Shown: positions 18,265 through 28,205 of the stretch, piece by piece
Layout: each line of letters begins with the position of its first letter
How positions within the stretch are numbered: position 1 is the stretch's first letter
Origin: Candidatus Methylobacter favarea
Lineage (GTDB): Bacteria > Pseudomonadota > Gammaproteobacteria > Methylococcales > Methylomonadaceae
Direction: 5' to 3'
Assembly (NCBI RefSeq): GCF_902806695.1
Contig: NZ_CADCXN010000113.1
Coordinates: forward strand, 37,844-101,843
DNA length: 64,000 bases
The notes under the pieces: generated by a model
Told to the model about the DNA's origin: nothing
What the model saw: the letters and a program-made list of their open reading frames with translations, nothing else
Databases searched by the model: none
Program-made: the position numbers and the translations under genes

Positions 18265-18949
18265 AGAGCCTGTTCAATATCTTCTAAATATGTTTGATAA
18301 CAGGGGTATGAGAAAAATGTATCCTAGCGACATCACTCGAGAACAATTTGAACAGCTCAGGACATTGCTGGAAAGTGCCGGCAAGAAAACGCGTTCCCGG
18401 ACTGTCGACCGGTACGGCGCATGCTGCCGAGCGATGTTCCGAACTGGCGCAGCCTGACTCAAACCGGGACGCAGCGCCAAGACGAGCTTTTGCATCGTTG
18501 ATGCTCAACGCGTCACAAACACGGATGGCGCCAGAGATAAAGCTTATGAAGCCGGCAAAAAGGTAGCGGGCCTCAAGCGTCATATCTTTGTTGATAGCCC
18601 AGCTTTGCCGCCTGCGATAGCCGTCACCACGGCCAATATCAGCGATCACCGGGGGGCGCTGGAGGCCATTGCCCAAAACTTGACAAGCTTATCGGCGGTT
18701 GCTTCGCTGTTAGGCGATGGCGGCTATACAGGGCAGCCTTTTGCTGAGGCCGTCCAGCATTGGCCAGGTGCCGCCGTACAAGTCCCCAAACGCCATGAGC
18801 TTCATACCTTGGGGGTGCTTGCGCAATGGGGGTAGTCGAGCGATCCTTTGCCGGGCTGGAAAAATACCGAACGCTTGCTTGACACCTGCTTACAATTTGT
18901 CAATTTGGCTGTCTTGGCGTTATTGCTGAGAAGATATTGAACAGATTCT
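18265..18949 (+). mobile_element. IS5 family element, internally deleted
   Basis: Bounded by nearly perfect inverted repeats. The left is AGAGCCTGTTCAATATC at 18265 onward; the right, read inward from 18949 on the other strand, is AGAATCTGTTCAATATC. They match at 19 of 21 positions when extended. Inside are fragments of an IS5 transposase: SDITREQFEQLR at the start, DGARDKAYEAGKKVAGLKRH, LGDGGYTG with its catalytic Asp, and LDTCLQFVNLAVLALL at the end. The element is about 685 bp, shorter than usual, and frames are broken. Flanking triplets TAA and TCA fit a TNA target with one change. Confidence 0.75.
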
Positions 18950-19043
18950 CAATAGGCTCAGGGTGGGCAGGCTTTCTGCGAGCCGGATCATTAGCTTCGG
19001 TTCATAAGCTGCGAGTCAAACTCTTCAGATAGCTTTATTTTTC

Positions 19044-19577
19044 TCATAAACGAGGCGCTTGAATTTTAAGATATTCGCTCTCGGCAAAAATATCCTGGTT
19101 ATCCTCAACCCGGTCCAGATACACTTTTCCTTCCAGATGGTCATATTCATGTTGAAAAACCCTGGCCACAAATTCGTTCAGTTTTAATTCCACCGGCTGT
19201 CCCTGTTGATCGCTATAGTGGATCATTATATCTTTATATCGCGGTACCAGGGCGCGAATGCCGGGGATACTTAAACAGCCTTCCCAGTCCTTTTCCTTAT
19301 CATTCGATAAGGCTTGAAAGGATGGGTTAAACATAATGGTGGGCTCCATCTGCGGGGCGGAAGGGTAACGAGAAGTGGGGCGTGAGGCTACTATAATTAT
19401 CCGCTTTGACTCGCTAATCTGGGGCGCAGCAAGACCGACACCCTGAGTGGTTGCCAAAGTACTCTGCATGGCCTCAACTATCTGCCGAATTTCAATACTG
19501 TCAATATCATTAACCACTGCCGCTTTTTTTCTAAGAATAGGGGCGCCTAACTGCTCAATCTCACGTATCGTATTCAT
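19044..19577 (-). CDS. def: peptide deformylase
   Basis: A 177-residue metalloenzyme that removes the formyl group from nascent proteins. All three motifs are present: GVGLAAPQI (residues about 47-55), EGCLSIPG (near 98, Cys metal ligand) and QHEYDHLEG (near 141, two His ligands and catalytic Glu). It is not next to fmt, so it may be an additional deformylase copy; it instead lies 6 bases after ppk1. Expression is probably from the upstream operon promoter. Confidence 0.93.
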   Translation of the reverse strand: MNTIREIEQLGAPILRKKAAVVNDIDSIEIRQIVEAMQSTLATTQGVGLAAPQISESKRIIIVASRPTSRYPSAPQMEPTIMFNPSFQALSNDKEKDWEGCLSIPGIRALVPRYKDIMIHYSDQQGQPVELKLNEFVARVFQHEYDHLEGKVYLDRVEDNQDIFAESEYLKIQAPRL

Positions 19578-19583
19578 TTTTTT

Positions 19584-21683
19584 TTAAGCCTGTAATTCAT
19601 GTAAAAGCAGGGTCTGGGCTTGTATCGGCTCTTCACCCTTGGCTTGCAATGCCCGCCGGTAGCTGCCGTCCGGCTGCAGCAGCCAGGCTTGGGTGTTATC
19701 TTTTAAATACAAATCCAGAGCGTGCATAATCCGGTTATATAAACGCTTGCTTTCAATCGGGAAACAGATTTCAACCCGCCGGAACATATTGCGATTCATT
19801 AAATCGGCGCTGGAAGCATAGACTTCCTGATTGCCGTCATTGGCAAAAGCATAAATGCGGGCATGTTCGAGAAAGCGTCCGATAATCGAGCGCACTTCAA
19901 TATTTTCGGATACGCCGGGGATACCTGGCCTTAAACAACATACGCCGCGGACAATCAGCTTGACTTCGACCCCGGCCTGCGATGCCCGGTAAAGAGCCTG
20001 GATGGACTGCTCTTCGACAATGGCATTCACCTGAATGATGATTTTTGCCGGTTTGCCATTTCTGGCGTGCGTTATTTCCCGTTCTATTTTTCCTATCAGG
20101 CCGCTATGCAATGTGAAGGGTGATTGCAGCAGTTTATTCAACTTCGTGACTTTTCCCAAACTGGTAAGCTGGGCAAATACGCGCCGGACATCTTCGCCCA
20201 ATTCCTTGTCGCAGGAAAACAAGCCGTAGTCCGTATAGAGTTCCGCGGTTTTACGATGATAATTCCCCGTGCTCAGATGCACATAATTGTGCAACTCCTT
20301 GCCTTCTCTTTTTAGCACCAGACACATTTTTGCATGGGTTTTATAGCCTACCACCCCATAAACCACATGAACCGCGGCTTCCTGAAGTTTAGAGGCCAGG
20401 CTGATATTCTCTTTTTCATCGAACCTGGCCCTGAGTTCTATCACCACCGTTACCACCTTGCCTGCCCGTGCTGCGTTAATTAATGCATTTACGATAGGCG
20501 AATCGGCGCCGGTGCGATAGAGCGTTTGCTTGATTGCCAGTACATCGGGAGCGACAGCCGCCTGGCGTAAAAACTCCACAACCGGTGAAAACGACTCAAA
20601 AGGCTGATGCAGTAAAAAATCATGGCGCTTGATAGCGGCGAATATATCCTTGTTACGCGCCAGTTGCGGCGGAATGGAAGGCTTAAATGAAGTAAATTTA
20701 AGATCCGGCCTGTCAACCAGCTGGATAATCTCCTGAATCCTGTTCAGGTTAACCGGACCGTCAACCAGAAACAGACGATCGGACGTCATTTCAAAGCGCG
20801 CCAGCAAGAAATCCACTGTTTCCTCGGGACATTTGGCATCGATCTCCAGCCTGACTTCATCGCCGTAATTGCGCATGGCCAACTCGCCCTGGACGGCAAG
20901 CAACAAGTCGTCGATGGCGTCATCATCAACAAAAAAGTCACTGTTCCGGGTCACCCGGAATTGATAGCAGCCTTTGACATTCATGCCATTGAACAGCTCA
21001 TTAATGAAGGCATGAATAATCGATGATAAAAAAACAAAATCGCTGCGCCCGCTCCGGGTTTCCTCGGCAGGCAGCTGAATAATGCGAGGCAATGCTCTTG
21101 GCGCCTGTAAAATAGCCCGACCGCTGTTTCGGCCGAACGCGTCCTTACCGGTCAGGGAAATTATAAAGTTTAAACTTTTATTGAGTATGCGCGGAAAAGG
21201 ATGAGCCGAATCCAGGCCGACCGGCGTTAAAATCGGCAGTAACTCATCATTAAAATATTTTTCCAGCCATTCTTGCTGCGCTTCAGTCCATTCGTTGCGG
21301 CGAATAAAGCGGATATTTTCCCTGGCTAATTCAGGAATCAGTATCTCATTCAGGACTTTATATTGTTCGTCCACCAGTTGATGGGCATTAACAGCAATCA
21401 GATCCAACTGTTCCGCAGGCGTTAAACCGTCCGGGCCGATGGCTTTCGGATCAATGGTCGCCATTTGAATGACGCTGGCCACCCTGACTTCAAAGAATTC
21501 ATCAAGATTCGAGCAGGAAATGCACAGGTAATGAAGCCGTTCAAGCAGGGGAACATTTTCATCTTTTGCCTGCGCCAGCACTCGCTTGTTAAATTCAAGC
21601 AGGCTCAGTTCGCGATTAATATACAGATCAGTTCTTTGAAGATTTACTTTATCGTCTATTTGCTCTATTTCTTCGGTTTCCAT
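19584..21683 (-). CDS. ppk1: polyphosphate kinase 1
   Basis: A 699-residue enzyme that reversibly polymerises the ATP gamma-phosphate into polyphosphate. The N-terminal domain begins YINRELSLLEFNKRVL (residues about 20-35). The catalytic core contains NYVHLSTGNYHRKTAELYTD with the phospho-acceptor His residues, and LIVRGVCCLRPG in the fourth domain. Length is standard for Ppk1. It lies 21 bases after the methyltransferase gene and 6 bases before def, implying one transcript. It is probably membrane-associated and used for phosphate storage and stress survival. Confidence 0.95.
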   Translation of the reverse strand: METEEIEQIDDKVNLQRTDLYINRELSLLEFNKRVLAQAKDENVPLLERLHYLCISCSNLDEFFEVRVASVIQMATIDPKAIGPDGLTPAEQLDLIAVNAHQLVDEQYKVLNEILIPELARENIRFIRRNEWTEAQQEWLEKYFNDELLPILTPVGLDSAHPFPRILNKSLNFIISLTGKDAFGRNSGRAILQAPRALPRIIQLPAEETRSGRSDFVFLSSIIHAFINELFNGMNVKGCYQFRVTRNSDFFVDDDAIDDLLLAVQGELAMRNYGDEVRLEIDAKCPEETVDFLLARFEMTSDRLFLVDGPVNLNRIQEIIQLVDRPDLKFTSFKPSIPPQLARNKDIFAAIKRHDFLLHQPFESFSPVVEFLRQAAVAPDVLAIKQTLYRTGADSPIVNALINAARAGKVVTVVIELRARFDEKENISLASKLQEAAVHVVYGVVGYKTHAKMCLVLKREGKELHNYVHLSTGNYHRKTAELYTDYGLFSCDKELGEDVRRVFAQLTSLGKVTKLNKLLQSPFTLHSGLIGKIEREITHARNGKPAKIIIQVNAIVEEQSIQALYRASQAGVEVKLIVRGVCCLRPGIPGVSENIEVRSIIGRFLEHARIYAFANDGNQEVYASSADLMNRNMFRRVEICFPIESKRLYNRIMHALDLYLKDNTQAWLLQPDGSYRRALQAKGEEPIQAQTLLLHELQA

Positions 21684-21704
21684 GCTGTGCCTGTAGCGTA
21701 ACTC

Positions 21705-22364
21705 TTAGGGTGCGATACCGGTAATAAAGACATGCCGGTCGCTTATTTGTTCGACGAAGAAGTTCAACCCGGCCTGCGTCAACTGTTTTTTAATTTCCGG
21801 CAGTGTATAAGCGGCCAATAAGGAATAATAAAAGTCCCGCTTCAAAATCTCGGGTTCATCAAGGGCGTAAGTCTTCACCAGCTTTTGAGCGCTTTCCAGG
21901 CAGTCTGGACGTAATAAATCCATGACGACGACGCGCGTGCCCTGCCGGGAGTATTTTTTTATTACCTGCCAAAGCCCCTGCGGATCATGCAAATGATGCA
22001 GCAGGCTATTGCAGAAAATAATCTCATAACCGGATTGCGGCAGGATCACATCAGGCAGCATGCCGAGAATGAATCTTATGCGCGTTTTCAACTCCCTGGA
22101 AGTCGATAGCTTACAATAATCTATCATTGCTTCGGAACCGTCAACCGCATGCACTTTACTTAACGGAAAAGCTTTGGCGAAACGGCAGCTTATGTCACCC
22201 GGCCCGCAGCCTAAATCCAGGGCCGTGCCGCTAAACTGCGGCTTATTTATAAATAGCTTCAGCCGTTCAATAAATTGATAATGCGGTATTTCAAAGTCTG
22301 CTTTGGCATACGCTTTTACTTGCGCATGATCTTCCATCAGCTCCGGTTCTGGCAGTCTTTTCAT
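21705..22364 (-). CDS. class I SAM-dependent methyltransferase
   Basis: A 219-residue protein with the Rossmann methyltransferase core. The SAM-binding motif I is LDLGCGPGDISCRFA (residues about 48-62). HAVDGSEAMIDYC supplies the acidic motif II, and IIFCNSLLHHLHDP the motif IV region. No substrate-specific domain is visible. Its start overlaps the stop of the upstream desulfhydrase-like gene by four bases (ATGA), so they are translationally coupled. The acceptor substrate is unknown. Confidence 0.8.
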   Translation of the reverse strand: MKRLPEPELMEDHAQVKAYAKADFEIPHYQFIERLKLFINKPQFSGTALDLGCGPGDISCRFAKAFPLSKVHAVDGSEAMIDYCKLSTSRELKTRIRFILGMLPDVILPQSGYEIIFCNSLLHHLHDPQGLWQVIKKYSRQGTRVVVMDLLRPDCLESAQKLVKTYALDEPEILKRDFYYSLLAAYTLPEIKKQLTQAGLNFFVEQISDRHVFITGIAP

Positions 22365-23257
22365 TTTCTTTTCCCTTGTAAACCTCCGGTATGTACAGCA
22401 ATAATACGCTGACCGCGCTTAAAATACTGTCTATGGAGTAAATCGTAGAGCCCGTACATCATTTTCCCGGTATAAACCGGTTCAAGCGGAATGGACGTGT
22501 TTAACTCAAACTCATTTATAAATGAAATCAATTCAGTAGTGGTTTTGGCGAAGCCGCCGAAGTGGTAATCCAAGTTTATCCGCCAGTTGTTACAATTGCG
22601 TGAAAGCAGCCGGGTGATGTCATCCGTTAAAAATCCGGCATTTTTAAAGGCTGCAAAGCCTACTACTGATATATCTTCTGGGACAGCATCTATAATGCCG
22701 GCTAGTGTCGCTCCCGTTCCGCACGATACACAAACTACGTCATGAGGGACTTCAATCTCGGCAATCAGTTCCGCCAGGCCTTTTAAGGCTAACGCCTGAG
22801 CGCCGCCTTCCGGCAGCCAGTATTGATTTGGCTTTAAGCCGGGCAGATCAAAACTGCCTTGATATTGCCTGAGAGTTCTATATTCGGAACGAGAGACAAA
22901 CTTCAGCTTCATGCCCCAGTTTTTCATGTCCATTAAAGTCGGCGTCAAGGTTTCCGGCTGTTCGCCCCGAATCAATCCAATGGTTTTTAAACCTATAGCA
23001 TTGCCTGCATAAGCCAGCGCATGCAGATGATTGGAATAAGCGCCGCCCATGCTGATTACAGTATCTACATCCAAAGACAATGCATGATCGAGACTATATT
23101 TCAACTTGCGCCATTTATTTCCGGAAATAACCGGATGCAATAAATCGTCACGCTTCATCCACAGTTCGATTCCATAATAATCAAGCATAGCATTATTAAT
23201 TTTCGCCAAAACCGATTTATTGAAGGTTGTTTCCAACTTTATGAGTTTCGGATGCAT
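22361..23257 (-). CDS. PLP-dependent ACC deaminase/D-cysteine desulfhydrase family protein
   Basis: A 298-residue fold-type II PLP enzyme. It has the phosphopyridoxyl-lysine region SGNKWRKLKY (residues about 45-54), the MKRDDLLHP substrate segment just before it, MGGAYSNHLHALAYAG (near 70) and the glycine-rich phosphate loop SCGTGAT (near 179). It belongs to the family holding 1-aminocyclopropane-1-carboxylate deaminase and D-cysteine desulfhydrase; which one cannot be told. The gene leads the operon with the methyltransferase, ppk1 and def. Confidence 0.82.
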   Translation of the reverse strand: MHPKLIKLETTFNKSVLAKINNAMLDYYGIELWMKRDDLLHPVISGNKWRKLKYSLDHALSLDVDTVISMGGAYSNHLHALAYAGNAIGLKTIGLIRGEQPETLTPTLMDMKNWGMKLKFVSRSEYRTLRQYQGSFDLPGLKPNQYWLPEGGAQALALKGLAELIAEIEVPHDVVCVSCGTGATLAGIIDAVPEDISVVGFAAFKNAGFLTDDITRLLSRNCNNWRINLDYHFGGFAKTTTELISFINEFELNTSIPLEPVYTGKMMYGLYDLLHRQYFKRGQRIIAVHTGGLQGKRK

Positions 23258-23530
23258 TTTAGTTGCATTAATTAATTATCCAACGAGAACTATGAACACA
23301 GGCTGATCGAATTGCAATAGGGCAAGACACAAGCATACATTTCCATTGCGGAAAACTGAATCCATAAGCCCCACTAATCACTGACGCATTTTCTTAATAT
23401 GAAAACTTCATAAGTATTTGCTTGATTTCCAGCTTTTGGTATGTAACTTAAATTGTATATATAATCAGTTTCTATTAGATATTTGAAATACAATTTTTGC
23501 TACTGTTTAAAATCAAACAAGAGGTAAATT

Positions 23531-23914
23531 ATGGCATGGAGAGAACACAAACACGAAGACACCTACACCGATGCAGAGGCAGAGGAACGCTTGAAAGAAG
23601 AATTGCCCCACTGGTATCTGGAAAACGGCTGGATTCGGCGTAAATACAAAACCAGCGGCTGGAAAAGCACGCTGATGGTTGTTAATACGATCGGACATTT
23701 GGCTGAAGCGGCGTTTCACCATCCTGATCTTACAGTTTCTTACGCCTTTGTAATCGTTAAACTGGTGAATCATGCAGCAAAAGGCATCACCAACAAGGAT
23801 TTTGAATTGGCGCACAAAATCGAAGAAGTGATTATGTGGCAGCCCGGCAAGCAAGGCGGTGCGCTGGAGGGAACGCCTGACGACCCCAGGTTCAAATATA
23901 TCAAATATGATTAA
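23531..23914 (+). CDS. phhB: 4a-hydroxytetrahydrobiopterin dehydratase-like protein
   Basis: A 127-residue protein of the PCD/DCoH family. The core has GWKSTLMVVNTIGHLAEAAFHHPDL (about residues 40-65) with the conserved His pair, and the following beta strand VSYAFVIVKLVNHAAKG. The family recycles pterin cofactor after aromatic hydroxylases. No phenylalanine hydroxylase is nearby, so the cofactor source (folate or molybdopterin-type pterins) is open. An AGAGGTAA ribosome site precedes the ATG. It converges on metZ. Confidence 0.85.
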   Translation: MAWREHKHEDTYTDAEAEERLKEELPHWYLENGWIRRKYKTSGWKSTLMVVNTIGHLAEAAFHHPDLTVSYAFVIVKLVNHAAKGITNKDFELAHKIEEVIMWQPGKQGGALEGTPDDPRFKYIKYD

Positions 23915-23977
23915 GCATCAGGCTGTGCACCTTTGAAGCCATGCTGTGTCTTCTTCTAAAAGAGAAACGGTGGAGAT

Positions 23978-23997
23978 GACGCGCGATGACGCGCGTC
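23978..23997. terminator. GC-rich hairpin between convergent genes
   Basis: GACGCGC pairs with GCGCGTC across a 6-base loop, followed by CCTGTTTTATAA. It sits between the convergent pterin dehydratase and metZ genes, consistent with a terminator for the plus-strand gene. The decamer GATGACGCGC is repeated in tandem here. Confidence 0.4.
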
Positions 23998-24005
23998 GCC
24001 CTGTT

Positions 24006-25187
24006 TTATAATCCTTTTAACAGATCCTTTTTAATATCTTCAATATTTTCAAGGCCCACTGAAATCCGTATCAAACTATCCTTAATCCCGGCTGCCGCCC
24101 TGGCTTCAGGCGCCAGTCGACCGTGAGTGGTCGTTGCCGGGTGCGTGATGGTGGTTTTAACATCCCCGAGGTTTGCCGTAATCGAGATCATTTCTGTGGC
24201 ATCGATCAATTTCCATGCTTGCTCCTTGCCGCCGTTGAGCTCAAAACTGAGCACGCCGCCAAAGTGGCTCTGCTGACGCTTCGCCAGTTCATGTTGCGCA
24301 TGCGATTGCAAACCGGGATAGTGGACCTTTGCAATACCGGCTTGCTGTTCCAGCCATTTAGCCAGCTCAAGGGCATTATCGCAATGCGCTTTCATTCTTA
24401 TTGCCAGGGTTTCGAGCCCTGACAAAAATACCCAGGCGTTAAACGGGCTCATTGTGGCTCCGCCTGTGCGAAGATAAGGGTAAATAAACTTTTCTATTAT
24501 CTCATTGCAGGCGATGACGGCGCCACCAATGCAGCGGCCTTGGCCATCAATATATTTGGTCGCTGAATGCACCACAATATCCGCGCCAAGCTCAAAAGGC
24601 TTTTGCAGCGCCGGTGTGCAAAAGACATTATCAACAATTAACAAGCAGTTATGCTTGTGGGCAATAGCCGCCAATAATTCAATATCGGCGATTTCAATCA
24701 GGGGATTGGATGGCGTTTCCAGAAATAAAAAGCGCGTATTCGAAGTAATTGCCGACTCCCATGCGGCGGGATCGGTCAAATCGACAAAATCTGTTTTAAC
24801 CCCGAATTTGCCAAAATAATTCTGCAACAGCAACACGGTATTGCCGAATACACTGCGCGAACAGACCACGTGATCGCCTGTTTTAAGAAAGCCCATGCCG
24901 ACGGCCATAATTGCCGCCATGCCGGATGAAAACGCCAGACAACGCTCGCCTTTTTCCATAAGCGCAAGCCTTTCCTGAAAGGCGCTAACCGTTGGATTGG
25001 TGAAACGGGAATAGATATTGCCGGCTGCCTGTCCGGTAAATCGTAAAGCCGCCTGTTCAGCACTTTTGAAAACATAACTGGAGGTCGTAAAAATAGGCAT
25101 GCTGTGCTCATCTTCATGAGTGCGCTTGTGCCCTGCCCTTATCGCCTGGGTTTCAAGAGAATAGTTGTTCCAGTTAATATCTTTCAT
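24006..25187 (-). CDS. metZ: O-succinylhomoserine sulfhydrylase
   Basis: A 393-residue PLP enzyme of the Cys/Met metabolism family. It makes homocysteine directly from O-succinylhomoserine and sulfide. The PLP-lysine lies in VVHSATKYIDGQGRCIGGAV (near residue 205). IYSRFTNPTV and SSGMAAIMA (near 85-90) mark the substrate and phosphate sites. FLETPSNPLIEI is the family signature strand. The position after purF is the same as in Pseudomonas, which supports MetZ over cystathionine gamma-synthase. Confidence 0.93.
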   Translation of the reverse strand: MKDINWNNYSLETQAIRAGHKRTHEDEHSMPIFTTSSYVFKSAEQAALRFTGQAAGNIYSRFTNPTVSAFQERLALMEKGERCLAFSSGMAAIMAVGMGFLKTGDHVVCSRSVFGNTVLLLQNYFGKFGVKTDFVDLTDPAAWESAITSNTRFLFLETPSNPLIEIADIELLAAIAHKHNCLLIVDNVFCTPALQKPFELGADIVVHSATKYIDGQGRCIGGAVIACNEIIEKFIYPYLRTGGATMSPFNAWVFLSGLETLAIRMKAHCDNALELAKWLEQQAGIAKVHYPGLQSHAQHELAKRQQSHFGGVLSFELNGGKEQAWKLIDATEMISITANLGDVKTTITHPATTTHGRLAPEARAAAGIKDSLIRISVGLENIEDIKKDLLKGL

Positions 25188-25248
25188 TGGCTACAGGCCT
25201 GTATTTGCTAAAGGTTCTGACATTAAATAAGAGCAACAAGCTGCTTAA

Positions 25249-26757
25249 TTAGTCGGAATTCTGCATTTCAATAATGAATTTTCCCGAATTACGCTCTGTC
25301 TGTGCAGTGTCATTGCGCAAGGCTTCCGTATACTTCAGATACGCATTATCAATATCGCCGGTAATGTATTTATTACTAAAACAGGAAGTATCGAAATGTT
25401 TAATATCAGGATTACCTTTGCGGACAGCATCGATTAAATCATCCAGATCCTGATAAATCATCCGGTCAGCGCCTATTGCCGCGCATATTTCATTTTCCGT
25501 AAGATTATGGGCGATCAATTCATGCGCGGCCGGCATGTCAATGCCGTAAACATTCGGATAGCGGACAGGCGGCGCAGCAGAAGCAAAGTAAACTTTTCTG
25601 GCGCCTGCCTCGCGGGCCATCTGGATAATTTGCGCCGAAGTTGTTCCTCTTACGACTGAGTCATCAACCAGCAATACCTTTTTGCCTTCAAATTCAAGGC
25701 CAATAGCGTTTAATTTTTGCCTGACCGATTTTTCCCTCATTTTCTGGCCCGGCATGATAAAAGTCCGGCCAATATAACGATTCTTAATAAAACCTTCCCG
25801 ATACTTTACCCCTAGCCTGTTGGCCATCTGCAAAGCCGCGGTCCTGCTGGTATCCGGGATAGGAATAATGACATCAATATCATGATCGGGCCATATGCGA
25901 AGCACTTTTTTGGCCAGTTTTTCGCCCATGCGCAGACGCGCTTTGTAAACCGAAATATTATCAATAATTGAATCCGGACGGGCAAAATAGACGTATTCAA
26001 AAATACAGGGACAATGATCTTTCACTTTCGAGCACTGCCTGGTGTGCAATATGCCGGCTTCTTCAATAAATACGGCTTCTCCAGGTTCAATGTCTCTGAT
26101 AAGGTCAAAACCGAGCACATCGAGAGCAACGCTTTCTGATGCAATCATAAATTCAGGCCCTTGATCGGTCTTTCTTTGGCCGAACACTACCGGCCTGATG
26201 CCGTGCGGATCTCTAAACCCCAAAATTCCAAAACCCGCAATCATAATTACTACAGCATAAGCCCCGCGGCAGCGCCCGTGAACACCCGCTACCGCCTGAA
26301 AAACATCATCAACGGTCAAGTGCAATTTACCTAAATTTTGCAGCTCTTGAGCAAAAATATTCAACAGCACTTCGGAGTCGGAATCAGTATTAATATGCCG
26401 TTGATCTTCCACGAACAGGACTTTTTTCAATTCTTCGGTATTAGTCAAATTGCCATTATGGGCAAGCGTCAGGCCAAAAGGCGAATTTACATAAAACGGC
26501 TGCGCTTCTTCCGAACTGGTACAACCCGCCGTTGGATAGCGGACATGGGCAATGCCCATATTGCCTCTCAGCTTCAGCATCTGGGCATTGCTAAAAACAT
26601 CCCGCGCCAGGCCGTTTTCCTTACGCAAATGCAGACGCCCCCCTTCACAGGTTACAATCCCTGCTGCATCCTGACCGCGATGTTGCAAAACCATCAAGGC
26701 ATCATATAACTCCTGATTAACAGCTTGATGAGAAACAATAGCAGCAATACCACACAT
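25249..26757 (-). CDS. purF: amidophosphoribosyltransferase
   Basis: A 502-residue enzyme for the first committed step of purine synthesis, making phosphoribosylamine from PRPP and glutamine. It begins [10 protein letters not shown]: Cys2 is the glutaminase nucleophile and there is no propeptide, as in the E. coli type. The PRPP-binding loop [17 protein letters not shown] lies near residue 365. The C-terminal extension carries no iron-sulfur Cys pattern. It is 22 bases downstream of cvpA, the usual pair. Confidence 0.96.
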   Translation of the reverse strand: MCGIAAIVSHQAVNQELYDALMVLQHRGQDAAGIVTCEGGRLHLRKENGLARDVFSNAQMLKLRGNMGIAHVRYPTAGCTSSEEAQPFYVNSPFGLTLAHNGNLTNTEELKKVLFVEDQRHINTDSDSEVLLNIFAQELQNLGKLHLTVDDVFQAVAGVHGRCRGAYAVVIMIAGFGILGFRDPHGIRPVVFGQRKTDQGPEFMIASESVALDVLGFDLIRDIEPGEAVFIEEAGILHTRQCSKVKDHCPCIFEYVYFARPDSIIDNISVYKARLRMGEKLAKKVLRIWPDHDIDVIIPIPDTSRTAALQMANRLGVKYREGFIKNRYIGRTFIMPGQKMREKSVRQKLNAIGLEFEGKKVLLVDDSVVRGTTSAQIIQMAREAGARKVYFASAAPPVRYPNVYGIDMPAAHELIAHNLTENEICAAIGADRMIYQDLDDLIDAVRKGNPDIKHFDTSCFSNKYITGDIDNAYLKYTEALRNDTAQTERNSGKFIIEMQNSD

Positions 26758-26779
26758 TTTTAACCCGAGCCTGAACTAG

Positions 26780-27271
26780 TTAATGATAATTTAAATATCC
26801 CGCCATTCCTGATGGAATATGATCCCGCAGCCAAATGGCGGAGGCTTGAAACGGTGGAATTAATTGCGATTCTTTCCACCACGAATCGGCCGGCAATGAA
26901 GTTAATCCGCCCAGCATTATGATGACAAAAACAATAATCAGCCCACGTGCGGCACCAAAAAACATACCGGCAAAACGATCAGTAAAGGTTAATTCGGTAT
27001 TGCTAATCAGTTCACCCAATAACATGCTGATCAAACCGCCCATAACCAAGGTTATCATGACCAGGATCAAAAAGGCAGCGGCGATTCTGGCGACCGAACC
27101 GGAAATTGCCGATACCAGAAAACCTGAAAACTCATGACTAAAACTTAAACCCACCCAAATTGCGAGTATCCAGAATCCTAATGAAAAAACTTCATGGCTG
27201 ACGCCTCGCAACATTCCTCTGATAAAGGAAATAAAAATCAAACCGATTATGGCGAAGTCTACCCAGATCAT
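26780..27271 (-). CDS. cvpA: CvpA family inner-membrane protein
   Basis: A 163-residue protein with four hydrophobic helices (about residues 5-25, 28-45, 65-88 and 105-125), matching CvpA, named for colicin V production. The opening MIWVDFAIIGLIFISFIRGMLRG-type helix and FADRFAGMFFGAARG motif are typical. It neighbours purF as in most gammaproteobacteria and is often needed for envelope stress resistance. The molecular role is unknown. Confidence 0.92.
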   Translation of the reverse strand: MIWVDFAIIGLIFISFIRGMLRGVSHEVFSLGFWILAIWVGLSFSHEFSGFLVSAISGSVARIAAAFLILVMITLVMGGLISMLLGELISNTELTFTDRFAGMFFGAARGLIIVFVIIMLGGLTSLPADSWWKESQLIPPFQASAIWLRDHIPSGMAGYLNYH

Positions 27272-27319
27272 AGTTTCCTGATTTACTGGATTATAAGATT
27301 TGAATCAGCTTGTATCAAA

Positions 27320-28204
27320 TTACTCCGATACCAGAATAGTTTTTATATTCTGCTTATTCAACCTGGCTTGCATTGCTATTGCCCGATCCTTGTCAAGCTC
27401 CGGGCCGAGCTTAAGACGGTACAAAGCTCCTTTTTCTGCTACCTGAATAGTTTCCAGCATAACCGGCAAGCCTTGTTTGCGTATCGATTCCCAAAGCGCC
27501 AGGGCATTTTCCTTTTTAGCAAAACTACCTGCTTGCAAATACCAGCGTACCAGCTCGGGAACCGGTTTGGGAGAAGTGACTTTCGGGGCACTGACAGTTT
27601 TTTTAACTGCAGCTATCGGGCCAGGCTCTACAGGTTTCAGGGAAGCTGACTGTTTCGGTTTCGATTTACTGGATGGAATTACTGTTTTTTTAACTTTTAC
27701 CGGCTTTTTAATTTCTTCGATGCTCTCATTTTCCAGAGGCTCTGATGACTCTGCCTGCTTCGGGATATTGTGTCTATGGGGAGTTACGGGCGGCTCAGCC
27801 TCTTCCTCTGCATTTGCATTCCCGGCAGTATCGCTGGAAATTTCACTGTCTGCAGGCTCGGCTGTTGCAGCCTGGCTGGAAACTGATTTTTCTTCACTTT
27901 CAGCCCTCTCTCCTTCCTGTTCAACTTCTTCTGCGCCTGAATTTTTATTGACTGAAATATCCGCCGCTTCTTCAGGCGGCGCCAGATTCTGGTCATCAGA
28001 GTTTTTTAAAACCTCATCAGCATCAGCGGGCAATTTAGCAGCCGTATCTTCGGCAGAGTTAACGGGTGCTTCAGGAATAGTCATTTCACTGACCATCCGG
28101 CCGCTATTGTCAACAGGATCATCAAACAGCATAGGCACAAAAATAGCCGCCAGCGCTGTAATAACTAATGCACCGATCAACCGTTGTTTTAATTCTTGAT
28201 TCAT
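27320..28204 (-). CDS. dedD: SPOR domain protein DedD
   Basis: A 294-residue cell-division protein. A short cytoplasmic start (MNQELKQRLIGA) leads to one transmembrane helix (residues about 9-26), then the typical VPMLFDDP segment. A long acidic Glu/Ala/Pro/Lys-rich periplasmic linker (about 40-210) follows, and the C-terminal SPOR domain (about 215-290, WYLQAGSFAKKENA and RLKLGP) binds denuded septal peptidoglycan. The frame extends far upstream, but ATG 28202-28204 has AGGAG upstream and follows folC by one base. Confidence 0.92.
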   Translation of the reverse strand: MNQELKQRLIGALVITALAAIFVPMLFDDPVDNSGRMVSEMTIPEAPVNSAEDTAAKLPADADEVLKNSDDQNLAPPEEAADISVNKNSGAEEVEQEGERAESEEKSVSSQAATAEPADSEISSDTAGNANAEEEAEPPVTPHRHNIPKQAESSEPLENESIEEIKKPVKVKKTVIPSSKSKPKQSASLKPVEPGPIAAVKKTVSAPKVTSPKPVPELVRWYLQAGSFAKKENALALWESIRKQGLPVMLETIQVAEKGALYRLKLGPELDKDRAIAMQARLNKQNIKTILVSE

Positions 28205-28205
28205 T

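Noticed and set aside
23971..23997. Tandem GATGACGCGC as a CRISPR-like repeat
   Set aside because: Only two adjacent copies with no spacers; better read as part of a hairpin. No CRISPR array was seen in the window.
27477..28199. Plus-strand open frame of 240 codons
   Set aside because: Antisense of dedD; composition is the Ser/Phe/Ala mirror of its acidic linker.
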